36,120 nt of DNA from Rhodospirillaceae bacterium (GTDB taxonomy: Bacteria > Pseudomonadota > Alphaproteobacteria > CACIAM-22H2), in assembly GCA_009694125.1 (NCBI GenBank), contig SHVT01000010.1:1-36120 (forward strand). The letters are read 5' to 3'. Positions 1 to 8,880 of the stretch are shown here, one piece after another (position 1 is the first letter of the stretch; each line of letters begins with the position of its first letter). Below the pieces are notes generated by a model. That model ran no database searches. It was given only the letters and a program-made list of their open reading frames with translations, and was not told where the DNA came from. Made by a program: the position numbers and the translations under genes.

Positions 1-70
1 GGTTCCTGATCACGGCTTCCAGACGAACCCGGTCAGCCGACGTGACGGTGATGGATATCCCGGTGCGCAT
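1..70 (-). mobile_element. N-terminus of an IS630-like transposase, truncated by window edge
   Basis: Minus-strand ATG at 70 reads MRTGISITVTSADRVRLEAVIRN..., resembling the start of IS630-family transposases (MRTGIS.TLS..DRARLEA...). Only 23 codons are visible. Confidence 0.6.
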
Positions 71-247
71 GCGCCAGACTCGCACGCGCAACGCACGAGG
101 GGAATCCCAACCAGGACTCTTTCGTCAGGCAGGGGCCACTAGTGGGGCGAATCATGGGCGATCCTATCCTGAAGGCAATCATGGCGGGGCGGCGGCATGC
201 CATAGCGGCGTGGCGAGCGGCTCGATCTTCATCGCAAAGAGTGGGCG

Positions 248-661
248 ATGTTTCGGCTGGATGACCGTCTGGCAGCGGACACCGCCCTCGTCGATCTGTG
301 GGATTTGTGCGAAGTCCGATTGATGGACGATGCCAACTACCCGTGGTTCGTGCTGGTCCCTCAGCGCACCGACCTGCGCGAGATTCATGACCTTGCCCCC
401 GCCGACCGCCTTCAGTTGATGGACGAAATCGTGCGTGCGACGCGTATTCTCGAACAGGCTTGGCGACCGGACAAGATCAATGTCGCGGCGTTGGGCAATC
501 AGGTGACTCAACTTCATATCCACGTCATCGCCCGCTATATGACCGACGGCGCTTGGCCGCGCCCGGTCTGGGGCTTTCTGCCAGCTCTGCCATACACCAA
601 GCCGCAGCGTCTGGACGTTACATCACGCTTTCGTGAGACTCGGTCTCTGACTGCCGCCTAG
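248..661 (+). CDS. HIT domain (histidine triad) protein
   Basis: 137 aa; contains MNDANYPW-like segment (LMDDANYPWFVLVPQR) and QLHIHVIARYMTDGAWPRPVWG, typical of the HIT-like family. Confidence 0.88.
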   Translation: MFRLDDRLAADTALVDLWDLCEVRLMDDANYPWFVLVPQRTDLREIHDLAPADRLQLMDEIVRATRILEQAWRPDKINVAALGNQVTQLHIHVIARYMTDGAWPRPVWGFLPALPYTKPQRLDVTSRFRETRSLTAA

Positions 662-1026
662 CGCCATTGGCGGCATGATCGAGGCGGCGGCGGCTCTCGT
701 ATAACGTTCATGAAAAGCGGCCGATTTTAGGCTTGCCTGGCCTCGCTGCGTCCACGGACAGTCCATGAAAAACTTCATTCTTTTCGCCGCAAGCGCGGGC
801 GCCGCGGTTTTCTCTGGCGGCGGAGCCGGGCTTTGCTAGAGTTGAAATACTGGGGGCGTGTCGGGCAATCGGGCGGGTGTCGGACACCATCGATTCTGAA
901 CGGGGGACGTAATGCAGAGCCAGGTGCGGGCGGCTGCGGCCTTGTTGCTGGAGAACATTCTATTGTCCAGTGCGATCACAGCCGATGCCATCGCCGGCCT
1001 TCCCGCCCGCGCGTTCCGCAGGCGCC

Positions 1027-2409
1027 ATGACGCCTGACGGTTTGGGAAGAAGCGGACCGCGGCTCAAGATCGCGGTCGTGGGCGGAGGCGTGGCCGGCCT
1101 TGGCGCTGCTTGGCTTCTCGATCGCGGACACGACGTCACGGTCTATGAGAAAAACGACTGGATTGGCGGCCATACCCATACCATCGACGTGGGCCACCCC
1201 GGCGGCAAAAACCCGATACCCGTCGATGTCGGGTTCATTATCTTCAACGAGGCCAATTACCCCAATCTGAGCGCGTTTTTCCGGAGACTCGGGATCCGAT
1301 CGGAACCGAGCAACATGTCGTTTTCGGTAAGCGTCGGCGACGGGGCGCGGGAATACGGCACCGGATCGCTGAACGCCTTAATCGGGACCCGCAATCTGTT
1401 CCGCGCCGATCATTGGCGGATGCTGCGCGATCTGCTCCGTTTTTACCGGGAAGCGCCACGTTTGCTGGAGGTTGGGGGCAACGGCCCTTCGTTGGGCGCA
1501 TACCTGACCGCCGAAGCTTATTCAGATGCCTTCATCTTCGATCATTTGCTGCCGATGGGTGCCGCGTTGTGGTCGGCCCCGATGGCCAGGTTCATGGAAT
1601 TCCCGGCCAAAAGCCTCGTCCGTTTTTGCCACAACCACGGTCTGTTGCGCGTGTTCGGGCGCCCGCAATGGCGCACGGTGTCCAGTGGCGGCCGCGAATA
1701 TGTTCGAGCCGCGCTCGCCGACATGCGCGCCAATGTGCAAGCGGCCGCGCCCGTCGTTCAAGTCCGCCGCCTCGCCGACGGTGGGGGAGTCATGGTGCGC
1801 GACCGGCGCGGCGGCGAACGCCCATTCGATCATGTCGTCATGGCCTGCCACGCCGATGAGGCTTTGGCGTTGCTCGCCGACCCGTCCCCGGACGAACGGC
1901 GCGTTCTCGGCGGTTTTTCCTATCAGAAGAACCGCGCCTACCTGCATCGCGACACCCGCCTGATGCCGCGCCGGCGGGCGGTATGGTCGAGCTGGAACTA
2001 CATCGCCGATGATCGCCGCGACCTGGAGCGCCGCGTCTCCGCCACCTATTGGATGAACAGTCTTCAGAATCTCGACCCGGCCTGCCCAATATTCGTCTCG
2101 CTCAACCCATTCCGCGAGCCCGATCCAGGGTTGGTTTTCGCGACGCTCGATTACAGCCACCCCATATTCGATGCCCACGCCATCGGCGCGCAGCGTGAGC
2201 AGGACCGCGTTCAGGGCGTTCGCCGGACGTGGTTCTGCGGCAGCTATTGGGGTTACGGATTTCACGAAGACGCCTTTTCCTCCGGGCTTGCGGTCGCCGA
2301 ATCCCTGGGCGTCAGACGGCCTTGGGCGGCCACCCCCGTGCCCGCCGCGACGGCGGCAAACCCGACATTCGCGACCCCGGCGGTCGCCGCCGCGGCGGAA
2401 GGCGAATAG
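1027..2409 (+). CDS. FAD-dependent amine-oxidase-like oxidoreductase associated with cyclopropane/modified fatty acid synthesis
   Basis: KIAVVGGGVAGLGAAWLLDRGHDVTVYEKNDWIGGHTHTI Rossmann FAD motif; C-terminal WFCGSYWGYGFHEDAFSSGL. Directly followed by DUF1365 and CFA synthase genes. Start at ATG 1027 chosen over 970. Confidence 0.88.
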   Translation: MTPDGLGRSGPRLKIAVVGGGVAGLGAAWLLDRGHDVTVYEKNDWIGGHTHTIDVGHPGGKNPIPVDVGFIIFNEANYPNLSAFFRRLGIRSEPSNMSFSVSVGDGAREYGTGSLNALIGTRNLFRADHWRMLRDLLRFYREAPRLLEVGGNGPSLGAYLTAEAYSDAFIFDHLLPMGAALWSAPMARFMEFPAKSLVRFCHNHGLLRVFGRPQWRTVSSGGREYVRAALADMRANVQAAAPVVQVRRLADGGGVMVRDRRGGERPFDHVVMACHADEALALLADPSPDERRVLGGFSYQKNRAYLHRDTRLMPRRRAVWSSWNYIADDRRDLERRVSATYWMNSLQNLDPACPIFVSLNPFREPDPGLVFATLDYSHPIFDAHAIGAQREQDRVQGVRRTWFCGSYWGYGFHEDAFSSGLAVAESLGVRRPWAATPVPAATAANPTFATPAVAAAAEGE

Positions 2410-2415
2410 GACGAC

Positions 2416-3252
2416 ATGACCCAGGCAGCATCCGCGACCATGCCGCAGGCCGCCGTTTATGTCGGCCGGGTCATGCACAGCCGGATGCAGCCGATGCGCC
2501 ACCGCTTTTCTTATCGCGTCTTTTCCCTTCTGGTGGACCTCGATGCACTGCCGGCGTTGGCCCGGCGCCTCAAATTGTTCTCCTACAATCGCTTCAATCT
2601 GTTCGCTTTCTTCGATCGAGACCATGGCGCGCGCGACGGGGGGTTGCTGCGGCCGTGGGTCGAAAGCCAACTCGCGCCGGCCGGGATCGATCTCGCCGGG
2701 GGCCGCATTTTCCTGCATTGTTTCCCCCGCCTTCTCGGCTACGTTTTCAACCCGATCAGCATCTATTTCTGCTATCACGCCGACGGTCGATTGTTGGCGA
2801 TCCTCTACGAGGTGAAAAACACCTTTGGCGAACAGCACGGATATCTGATCGGGGTCGCCCCCGACCATCAAGCGGGCACGCCAATTTTCCAGGGTTGCAG
2901 CAAGAATTTTTATGTTTCCCCGTTCCTTCCCATGGATTGCTCCTATCGTTTCCGGGTTCTTGCGCCGGGGCCTGAATTGTCGATCCTGATTCGGCAGACC
3001 ATGGCGGCCGGCGAAGTTCTGATCGCCGCCCATACCGCGCGGGCGGAGCCGATTTCAGACGGAACCTTGCTCCGGGCCTGGCTGTCGCATCCGCTGATGA
3101 CCCTGAAGGTCATGGCCGGAATCCATTGGGAAGCCCTGCGCCTGTGGCGCAAAGGAGCCACCTATCACACCCGGCCCGCACCGCCGCCGATCGAGGTTAC
3201 GATCGTGCCCGCGATGTCCGGCGCCGATTTTCGCTTTTCGGATGCGGCATGA
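2416..3252 (+). CDS. DUF1365 family protein
   Basis: VYVGRVMHSRMQPMRHRFSYRVFSLLVDLD and YVFNPISIYFCYHADGRLLAILYEVKNTFGEQHGYL are diagnostic of DUF1365; AGGACGAC ribosome-binding site before ATG. Confidence 0.92.
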   Translation: MTQAASATMPQAAVYVGRVMHSRMQPMRHRFSYRVFSLLVDLDALPALARRLKLFSYNRFNLFAFFDRDHGARDGGLLRPWVESQLAPAGIDLAGGRIFLHCFPRLLGYVFNPISIYFCYHADGRLLAILYEVKNTFGEQHGYLIGVAPDHQAGTPIFQGCSKNFYVSPFLPMDCSYRFRVLAPGPELSILIRQTMAAGEVLIAAHTARAEPISDGTLLRAWLSHPLMTLKVMAGIHWEALRLWRKGATYHTRPAPPPIEVTIVPAMSGADFRFSDAA

Positions 3253-3259
3253 GGAGCCA

Positions 3260-4489
3260 ATGACAGACGTCAACCAACCCACCGGCGGCCCGGCGGCCGT
3301 GGCCGGGGCGTGGATCGACGAGCAATCGCTGCGGCTGTCGCTGGGTATGCTTCGCGCCGTGCGTTTTGGCGGGTTGTCGGTCGTGTTGCCCAACGGTCAG
3401 CCGATGCACATCGCGGGACTGGAACCCGGCCCGCGGGCCACGATCAACATCCGGCGAGCGCGCGTGGCCCGGAGTTTTATCGCCCATGGCGCCGTGGGTT
3501 TTGCCGAATCCTATCTCGACGGTGACTGGGACACGCCCGATCTTCCCGTCCTGCTGCATTTCTTCGCCCTGAACGAGCCAGCCCTGGCGCCGGCGTGGCG
3601 GGGCCGGGCGTGGTATCGGACCTTTCGGCGATTCACGCACGGCTTGCGCAGCAATACCCGCCGCGGCAGCCGCCACAACATCGCCGACCACTACGATCTC
3701 GGGAATGAATTCTACCGACGCTGGCTCGACCCGAGCATGACCTATTCTTCCGCAGTCTATGCCTCGCCCAATCAAAGCCTCGAAGATGCGCAACGCAACA
3801 AATATGGGCGTATCGCGGATTTGCTGGCGCTTCAGCCCGGGCAGTCCTTGCTCGAAATCGGCTGCGGTTGGGGCGGGTTCGCGCGATTTGCCGCAGCCGA
3901 ACGCGGCAGCCAGGTCACCGCGATTACATTGTCGCGCGAGCAGTACGATTTCGCCCGGCGCCAGGTGCATGAACAGGGTTTGGCCGAACGCGTCGACGTC
4001 CGCCTGATCGACTATCGCGATGTAACGGGAACATTCGACCGGGTCGCCTCGATCGAAATGCTGGAAGCAGTCGGCGAGCAATATTGGCCGGTCTATTTCT
4101 CAAAAATCCGCGAGAACCTCGTATCCGGCGGACTCGCCGCAGTACAGGTGATCACCATCGGCGATCATTGGTTCGACGACTATCGGCGCGACGCCGATTT
4201 CATCCAGCGTTACGTGTTCCCGGGCGGGATGCTTCCTTCGGAAACGGCGCTGCGGCGGGCGACGGAGGACGCGGGACTGGGCTGGCGCGAACTCAGCCGT
4301 TTCGGCGGCCATTACGCCAATACCTTGGCGGAGTGGCAGCAACGCTTCCAATCGGCCTGGGGCGACGTCGCCAAGCTCGGTTTTGACACGCGCTTCAAGC
4401 GCCTGTGGGAATATTACCTGGCCTATTGCGAGGCCGGGTTCCGAGTGGGCTACATCGACCTGGTGCAGGTCGGACTTGCCCGCAGCTGA
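3260..4489 (+). CDS. Cyclopropane-fatty-acyl-phospholipid synthase family methyltransferase
   Basis: HYDLGNEFYRRWLDPSMTYSSAVY, LLEIGCGWGGFARFAA, SIEMLEAVGEQYWPVYF, YVFPGGMLPS. Start 3260 preferred (GAGGAG RBS just upstream); ORF track start is 3242. Confidence 0.93.
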   Translation: MTDVNQPTGGPAAVAGAWIDEQSLRLSLGMLRAVRFGGLSVVLPNGQPMHIAGLEPGPRATINIRRARVARSFIAHGAVGFAESYLDGDWDTPDLPVLLHFFALNEPALAPAWRGRAWYRTFRRFTHGLRSNTRRGSRHNIADHYDLGNEFYRRWLDPSMTYSSAVYASPNQSLEDAQRNKYGRIADLLALQPGQSLLEIGCGWGGFARFAAAERGSQVTAITLSREQYDFARRQVHEQGLAERVDVRLIDYRDVTGTFDRVASIEMLEAVGEQYWPVYFSKIRENLVSGGLAAVQVITIGDHWFDDYRRDADFIQRYVFPGGMLPSETALRRATEDAGLGWRELSRFGGHYANTLAEWQQRFQSAWGDVAKLGFDTRFKRLWEYYLAYCEAGFRVGYIDLVQVGLARS

Positions 4490-5831
4490 AGGGCGAATCC
4501 GCCTCGATAACAGCCTCCTTCTCGCCTATGGCCTTCCGGCGGTGCCGCTCGCCGCGCTCGGCATCCCGCTTTACCTATACCTGCCGCCCTTTTACGCCGA
4601 TGAAATCGGTCTTGGGTTATCCACCGTGGGCGGCGTTCTGCTGCTCGCGCGGCTGCGGGATATGGCCATCGATCCGGCCATCGGCCAATTAAGCGATACC
4701 ATCTCGACTCGTTTCGGCCGCCGGCGGCCCTGGTTGATCGTGGCGGCGCCGCTGGTGATGATTTCGGTCTGGCGCCTGCTGGTACCGGACGAGGGCGCCG
4801 GCCCCGCCTATCTGCTGGGCTGGACCATGGCGCTGTATCTGTCGTGGACCTTGGTTCTGTTGCCCTATACGGCCTGGGGAGCCGAATTGTCCGGCGACTA
4901 TCACGACCGCTCCCGAGTCGCGGCATGGCGCGAAGGTGGAGTTATTCTCGGCACCCTGGCGGCGGCGGCGCTGCCCGCCCTGCTCGCCGATGGTGGCGGC
5001 TCGCAGCGTCCGGTGCTTGCCGGGCTCGCCTGGACAATCATCGTCCTGCTGCCGGCGACTCTTGCGATCCTTCTGTGGCGGGTGCCGGAGCCGAAGTCAG
5101 CGGCGCCCCGGCGCTTGGGGTGGCGCCGCGGTTGGCGCTTGTTGGCCCGCAATACGCCCTTCCTCCGACTGCTCGCGGCCTACCTATTAAACGGCCTGGC
5201 CAACGGCTTGCCGGCAACGCTGTTCTTGCTTTTCGTCGGCGATGTGATCGGCCGATCCGCGGCCGCGGGACCGTTGCTGCTCGTGTACTTCCTATGCGGC
5301 ATCGCCGCCGTACCGGCTTGGCTGAAGCTGAGCTATCGCTACGGAAAACACCGGAGCTGGGCGATCGCGATGGCGTGGGCCTCGCTGGCCTTTCTTGGCG
5401 TGCCTTGGCTTGGCCCGGGGGATGTCTATGCCTTTGGCTTGGTGTGCGTTTTGACCGGCATCGCCTTGGGCGCCGACATGACACTGCCGGCGGCCATTCA
5501 GGCCGATGTCATCGATCTCGATACACTCCGCGGCGGGAAACAACGAACCGCGCTCTATTTCGCTTTATGGAGCACGGCCACGAAGCTCGCATTGGCGCTC
5601 GCGGTTGGGATCGCCTACCCGCTTTTGGACTTCACCGGATACCGACCAGGGGAAACCAATGATGCCGATGCGCTTGGGGTGCTGACCGCGCTTTATTGCC
5701 TGGCGCCTGTCGCCTTTAAGGTCGCGGCCATTACGCTGGTCTGGAACTTCCCGCTCGACCAGGCACGACAGGCAAAGATCCGCCGGCGGCTTGAAACGCG
5801 CCCGGCGGGTGCGTCAGAAGTTCACCCTTAG
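4476..5831 (+). CDS. MFS transporter, GPH (glycoside-pentoside-hexuronide:cation symporter)-like
   Basis: Multiple TM segments; RDMAIDPAIGQLSDTISTRFGRRRPWLI is a GPH/MFS loop motif. Likely TTG start at 4476 overlapping the preceding stop; exact start uncertain. Confidence 0.85.
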   Translation: MPAAEGRIRLDNSLLLAYGLPAVPLAALGIPLYLYLPPFYADEIGLGLSTVGGVLLLARLRDMAIDPAIGQLSDTISTRFGRRRPWLIVAAPLVMISVWRLLVPDEGAGPAYLLGWTMALYLSWTLVLLPYTAWGAELSGDYHDRSRVAAWREGGVILGTLAAAALPALLADGGGSQRPVLAGLAWTIIVLLPATLAILLWRVPEPKSAAPRRLGWRRGWRLLARNTPFLRLLAAYLLNGLANGLPATLFLLFVGDVIGRSAAAGPLLLVYFLCGIAAVPAWLKLSYRYGKHRSWAIAMAWASLAFLGVPWLGPGDVYAFGLVCVLTGIALGADMTLPAAIQADVIDLDTLRGGKQRTALYFALWSTATKLALALAVGIAYPLLDFTGYRPGETNDADALGVLTALYCLAPVAFKVAAITLVWNFPLDQARQAKIRRRLETRPAGASEVHP

Positions 5832-6446
5832 GCCGGCCTTGAAATAACTGGCCGTGGTGTCGTCGTTGTTGCCTTCACCGTCGAAAAGGGTCAGATAGCG
5901 ATAACCTGCGGTGAATTTGGCCGTCGCCGACAGCGGAAAGGCCAGGCCGATCTCCCCATGGGCCGCAAGGCTCGTGTCTTCATGCCCAGGGGCTGTCACC
6001 GACACGCCGTTGATCGTGCCGCGCGACCGGGGCACATCGCTGCGCGCGACGCCGAGACCGCCGCCAACATAAGGGACCACGGCCATGCCCAGAGGCACGT
6101 CGTAAAAGGCGTTGATCGTCAGCGTATAGAAAAAGGCATTGTCGTTGCCTTGGCCAACGCTGCTGCTGCCGAAATCGAGGCTGTTGATCGGCGCGCTGGC
6201 GTAACCCAACTCGACCTCCGAACGAAAACCGCCGCCCCAATCGAGGCCGAGCGCCAGATTCAGCGCATAACTCGGATCGAAGCTAACCGTGTAGGGCACG
6301 CCACTCGCGGTGCCGTCGGTATCGTGCGGAACAAATGCGCCACCCGAGACACTGAAATAGTCGAGGCGATTCTGCGCCGATGCCGGCGTTGAAACCGTGC
6401 TGGCCAGGGCAAGAAATCCGCCGATCAGGAATGCAAAACGCAGCAT
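5814..6446 (-). CDS. Outer-membrane beta-barrel protein
   Basis: MLRFAFLIGGFLALASTVSTPASAQ signal peptide, alternating beta-strand pattern, C-terminal ...ASYFKAGLRVNF ending in aromatic Phe. Confidence 0.8.
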   Translation of the reverse strand: MLRFAFLIGGFLALASTVSTPASAQNRLDYFSVSGGAFVPHDTDGTASGVPYTVSFDPSYALNLALGLDWGGGFRSEVELGYASAPINSLDFGSSSVGQGNDNAFFYTLTINAFYDVPLGMAVVPYVGGGLGVARSDVPRSRGTINGVSVTAPGHEDTSLAAHGEIGLAFPLSATAKFTAGYRYLTLFDGEGNNDDTTASYFKAGLRVNF

Positions 6447-6525
6447 GTCAGGCCCCCGCTTCCTTCGTGTTTGTTGAACACCTAGCACAACGGTTTGTGC
6501 CCGTACAATCACGCCCGTGGCCCCC

Positions 6526-7305
6526 TTACAGCCCGGTGGCGCGCTTAAGAATTGGAAAATAGAGCCGATAGGGTAGACACCGCAGCGCCTTTAGCAGCAA
6601 GGCAAATCGGCGCGGAAAGGTGATTTCAAAGCCGCCCGAGGCGAGACCGCGCACGAGGCGGTCGGCGGCATCCTCCGCCGACATCAGAAACGGCATGGGA
6701 AACGGATTTTCATCGGTCAGCGGGGTCTTCACAAAACCCGGATTGACCAAAGACAGCCTTATGCCACAGCGGTCTAGATCGAACTTCAACGCCTCGCACA
6801 TATTGATCAACGCGGCCTTGGTCGCACCGTAGGCGGCCGCCGTGGGCAAGCCGCGGTAACCGGCGACCGAGGAAACCACGGCGATGTGGCCGCCGCGCCG
6901 CTCCACCATGCGCGGCAGCAAGGCGGCGATCCCATTGACCACGCCCATGACGTTGACCTCATGAAGGCGCCGGAAAATCGACGGGTCGAAGGTCGCGACC
7001 GAAATCGGCAGGTGGGTTCCGGCATTGAGCACGGCAAGGACGATCGGGCCATTGCGGGCTTCGATGGCGATCGTCGCCGCCCGCGTGCCTTCTTCATCGG
7101 TGACGTCGAGGGGCATGGGATCGATGCTGCCCGGCCCGCCCGCCGCTTCCTTAGCGAGATCGTCGAGAGCGGCGTCGCCACGGGCGCTGGCGGCCACCCG
7201 CCAACCATCCCGCGCTAGGCGCAAGGCGAGGGCGCGGCCGATGCCGCTGGATGCGCCCGTGACCCAAGCGCACCCGGAGGAAGGCGGCGGCAGCGTTACG
7301 GTCAC
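6526..7305 (-). CDS. Short-chain dehydrogenase/reductase (SDR)
   Basis: VTGASSGIGRALALRLA, LNAG, YGATKAAL catalytic motifs. Confidence 0.93.
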   Translation of the reverse strand: MTVTLPPPSSGCAWVTGASSGIGRALALRLARDGWRVAASARGDAALDDLAKEAAGGPGSIDPMPLDVTDEEGTRAATIAIEARNGPIVLAVLNAGTHLPISVATFDPSIFRRLHEVNVMGVVNGIAALLPRMVERRGGHIAVVSSVAGYRGLPTAAAYGATKAALINMCEALKFDLDRCGIRLSLVNPGFVKTPLTDENPFPMPFLMSAEDAADRLVRGLASGGFEITFPRRFALLLKALRCLPYRLYFPILKRATGL

Positions 7306-7347
7306 GGCTATTGTCCTTGCGGTGAAACGGGGAGAGGAAGGCGCCGA

Positions 7348-8097
7348 TTAGCGGCGCACATACTCCATGTCTTGGCCCCGGATTTCGAATTGAATCTTGG
7401 CCCAGACGCCTTGGGAATACCACAGGTTCAGATTGAGGTCGCCGGTCATGCGATAGCGGCGGGAATCGCCGGGCACGCCCCGAGCCGGTTTCGTGTCGGG
7501 ACCCATTTCCATGGCCTCGACTTTGGAGATTTCGCCGGTTTGCGTGTTGAGGAGGTTCTTCTGGTTCACGGTCGCGATGTTCCAGTAACTGGTTGGAATC
7601 AGCCCGACGGGAACAACGTGCCGATTCGCCGGGGTATCAACGACCGCCTTGTCGCCTTCGGCCCGGTACGAGACACGGTAGGGCGTGCCATCGTCGTCGG
7701 TTTTGGTGTCCAGGGACACCAGGCGCCCGCCACGCCAGACTTCAGTGTTGTGGTGCACATAGCGAAATAGGGTCAGAAACCCAAGCTGGTAGCGAAGTTC
7801 GATGTCGATGTCGACCTGCAATTCGTCGCCGTTTTCCGTAAAGACCACGCTGTGCTTGCCGAAATCGCTGCCGTTGCGAAGGACGAGAAAATCCAGGCGA
7901 CGTGTTTGCGGCACGGAAGCAAGCAGCCGCGGCGACCCACCCAAATCGGACTGCGCCCACACGTTGCTAGGCGCGAGAATCGAGCCAATGGTTCCTGCTG
8001 CGGTGCACAAAAAGCGTCGTCGCGACGACGAATCGGGCACCAGCGCGACACACAGCCGCGCAACCTCCCTCAGATTCTCCCTGTCGCCGTTTGCCAT
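7348..8097 (-). CDS. Tat-exported DUF6134-like protein
   Basis: SSRRRFLCTAAGTIGSILAP twin-arginine-like signal; body RRLDFLVLRNGSDFGKHSVVF...WNIATVNQKNLLNTQTGEI...LWYSQGVWAKIQFEIRGQDMEYVRR. Start 8097 chosen over the ORF-track start 8559. Confidence 0.72.
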   Translation of the reverse strand: MANGDRENLREVARLCVALVPDSSSRRRFLCTAAGTIGSILAPSNVWAQSDLGGSPRLLASVPQTRRLDFLVLRNGSDFGKHSVVFTENGDELQVDIDIELRYQLGFLTLFRYVHHNTEVWRGGRLVSLDTKTDDDGTPYRVSYRAEGDKAVVDTPANRHVVPVGLIPTSYWNIATVNQKNLLNTQTGEISKVEAMEMGPDTKPARGVPGDSRRYRMTGDLNLNLWYSQGVWAKIQFEIRGQDMEYVRR

Positions 8098-8267
8098 TCT
8101 GTCCACCGCGATCTCGTTGACGCCCCACGCCGGAGACTTAGGCGCAATAGCCGGAGAACAATGTGCAACCGCGTAATTGTAACAAATCGTGATCGAATGT
8201 CGACAATTGACGTTGCGGCGGGTCCGTAATAACCCTTGAGGTTCACTCGACAATACGGGAGTCGCCC

Positions 8268-8867
8268 ATGGAATCACGTCGGCCCGGAAGGTTCGCTTTG
8301 CGGGCATTTCTTCCGCTGCTCTGCGCCGGTCTCTTTGCGCGCACCGCCGAAGCCCATCTTTTCGGCGCTCATGGCGCCGCGGCGGCGGAAGGATTGGCTC
8401 ATCCCTTCGCCGGCCTCGACCATCTGTTGGCGATGATCGCGGTCGGGGTGTGGGCGGTGCAGCAAGGTGGGCGAGCCCTGTGGGCAGTTCCCACCGCCTT
8501 CGTCGCCGCGATGGCGATCGGCGGCGCCTTAAGCTTGTTTGGAGGCACCCTGCCGGCAACCGAGTCCGTCATCGCCGGATCGCTGATCGTTCTCGGCCTT
8601 CTGGTCGGGTTGGCGGTGCGCCCCGCGCCCTGGATCGCGGCCTGCGTCGTTGGCTTTTTTGCGCTGTTTCATGGCCACGCCCATGGTGGCGAATTGCCGG
8701 ATGCCGGCGCGCCTTGGTTGTATGCGCTCGGCTTCATCGTCGCGAACGTGGCGCTTCACGGCGTCGGCATGATTGGCGGTCTGGCTCTTGGCGCCAAACC
8801 CCTGTCGCGTTGGGCCGGCGCCGGCGTGACCGCCGCGGGTCTGGCGCTTGTTCTCGTAGCCTTTTGA
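8268..8867 (+). CDS. HupE/UreJ family membrane protein
   Basis: HPFAGLDHLLAMIAVGVWA and FFALFHGHAHGGELP motifs; six or so TM segments. Confidence 0.92.
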   Translation: MESRRPGRFALRAFLPLLCAGLFARTAEAHLFGAHGAAAAEGLAHPFAGLDHLLAMIAVGVWAVQQGGRALWAVPTAFVAAMAIGGALSLFGGTLPATESVIAGSLIVLGLLVGLAVRPAPWIAACVVGFFALFHGHAHGGELPDAGAPWLYALGFIVANVALHGVGMIGGLALGAKPLSRWAGAGVTAAGLALVLVAF

Positions 8868-8880
8868 TCGGGACATACCC

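Noticed and set aside
1522-3033. 503-aa minus-strand ORF
   Set aside because: Antisense shadow of the FAD oxidoreductase and DUF1365 genes; low-complexity R/G/H-rich translation with no recognisable domain.
7348-8559. 403-aa version of the DUF6134-like protein
   Set aside because: N-terminal 150 residues are Arg-rich and overlap hupE; the signal-peptide-bearing start at 8097 is more credible.
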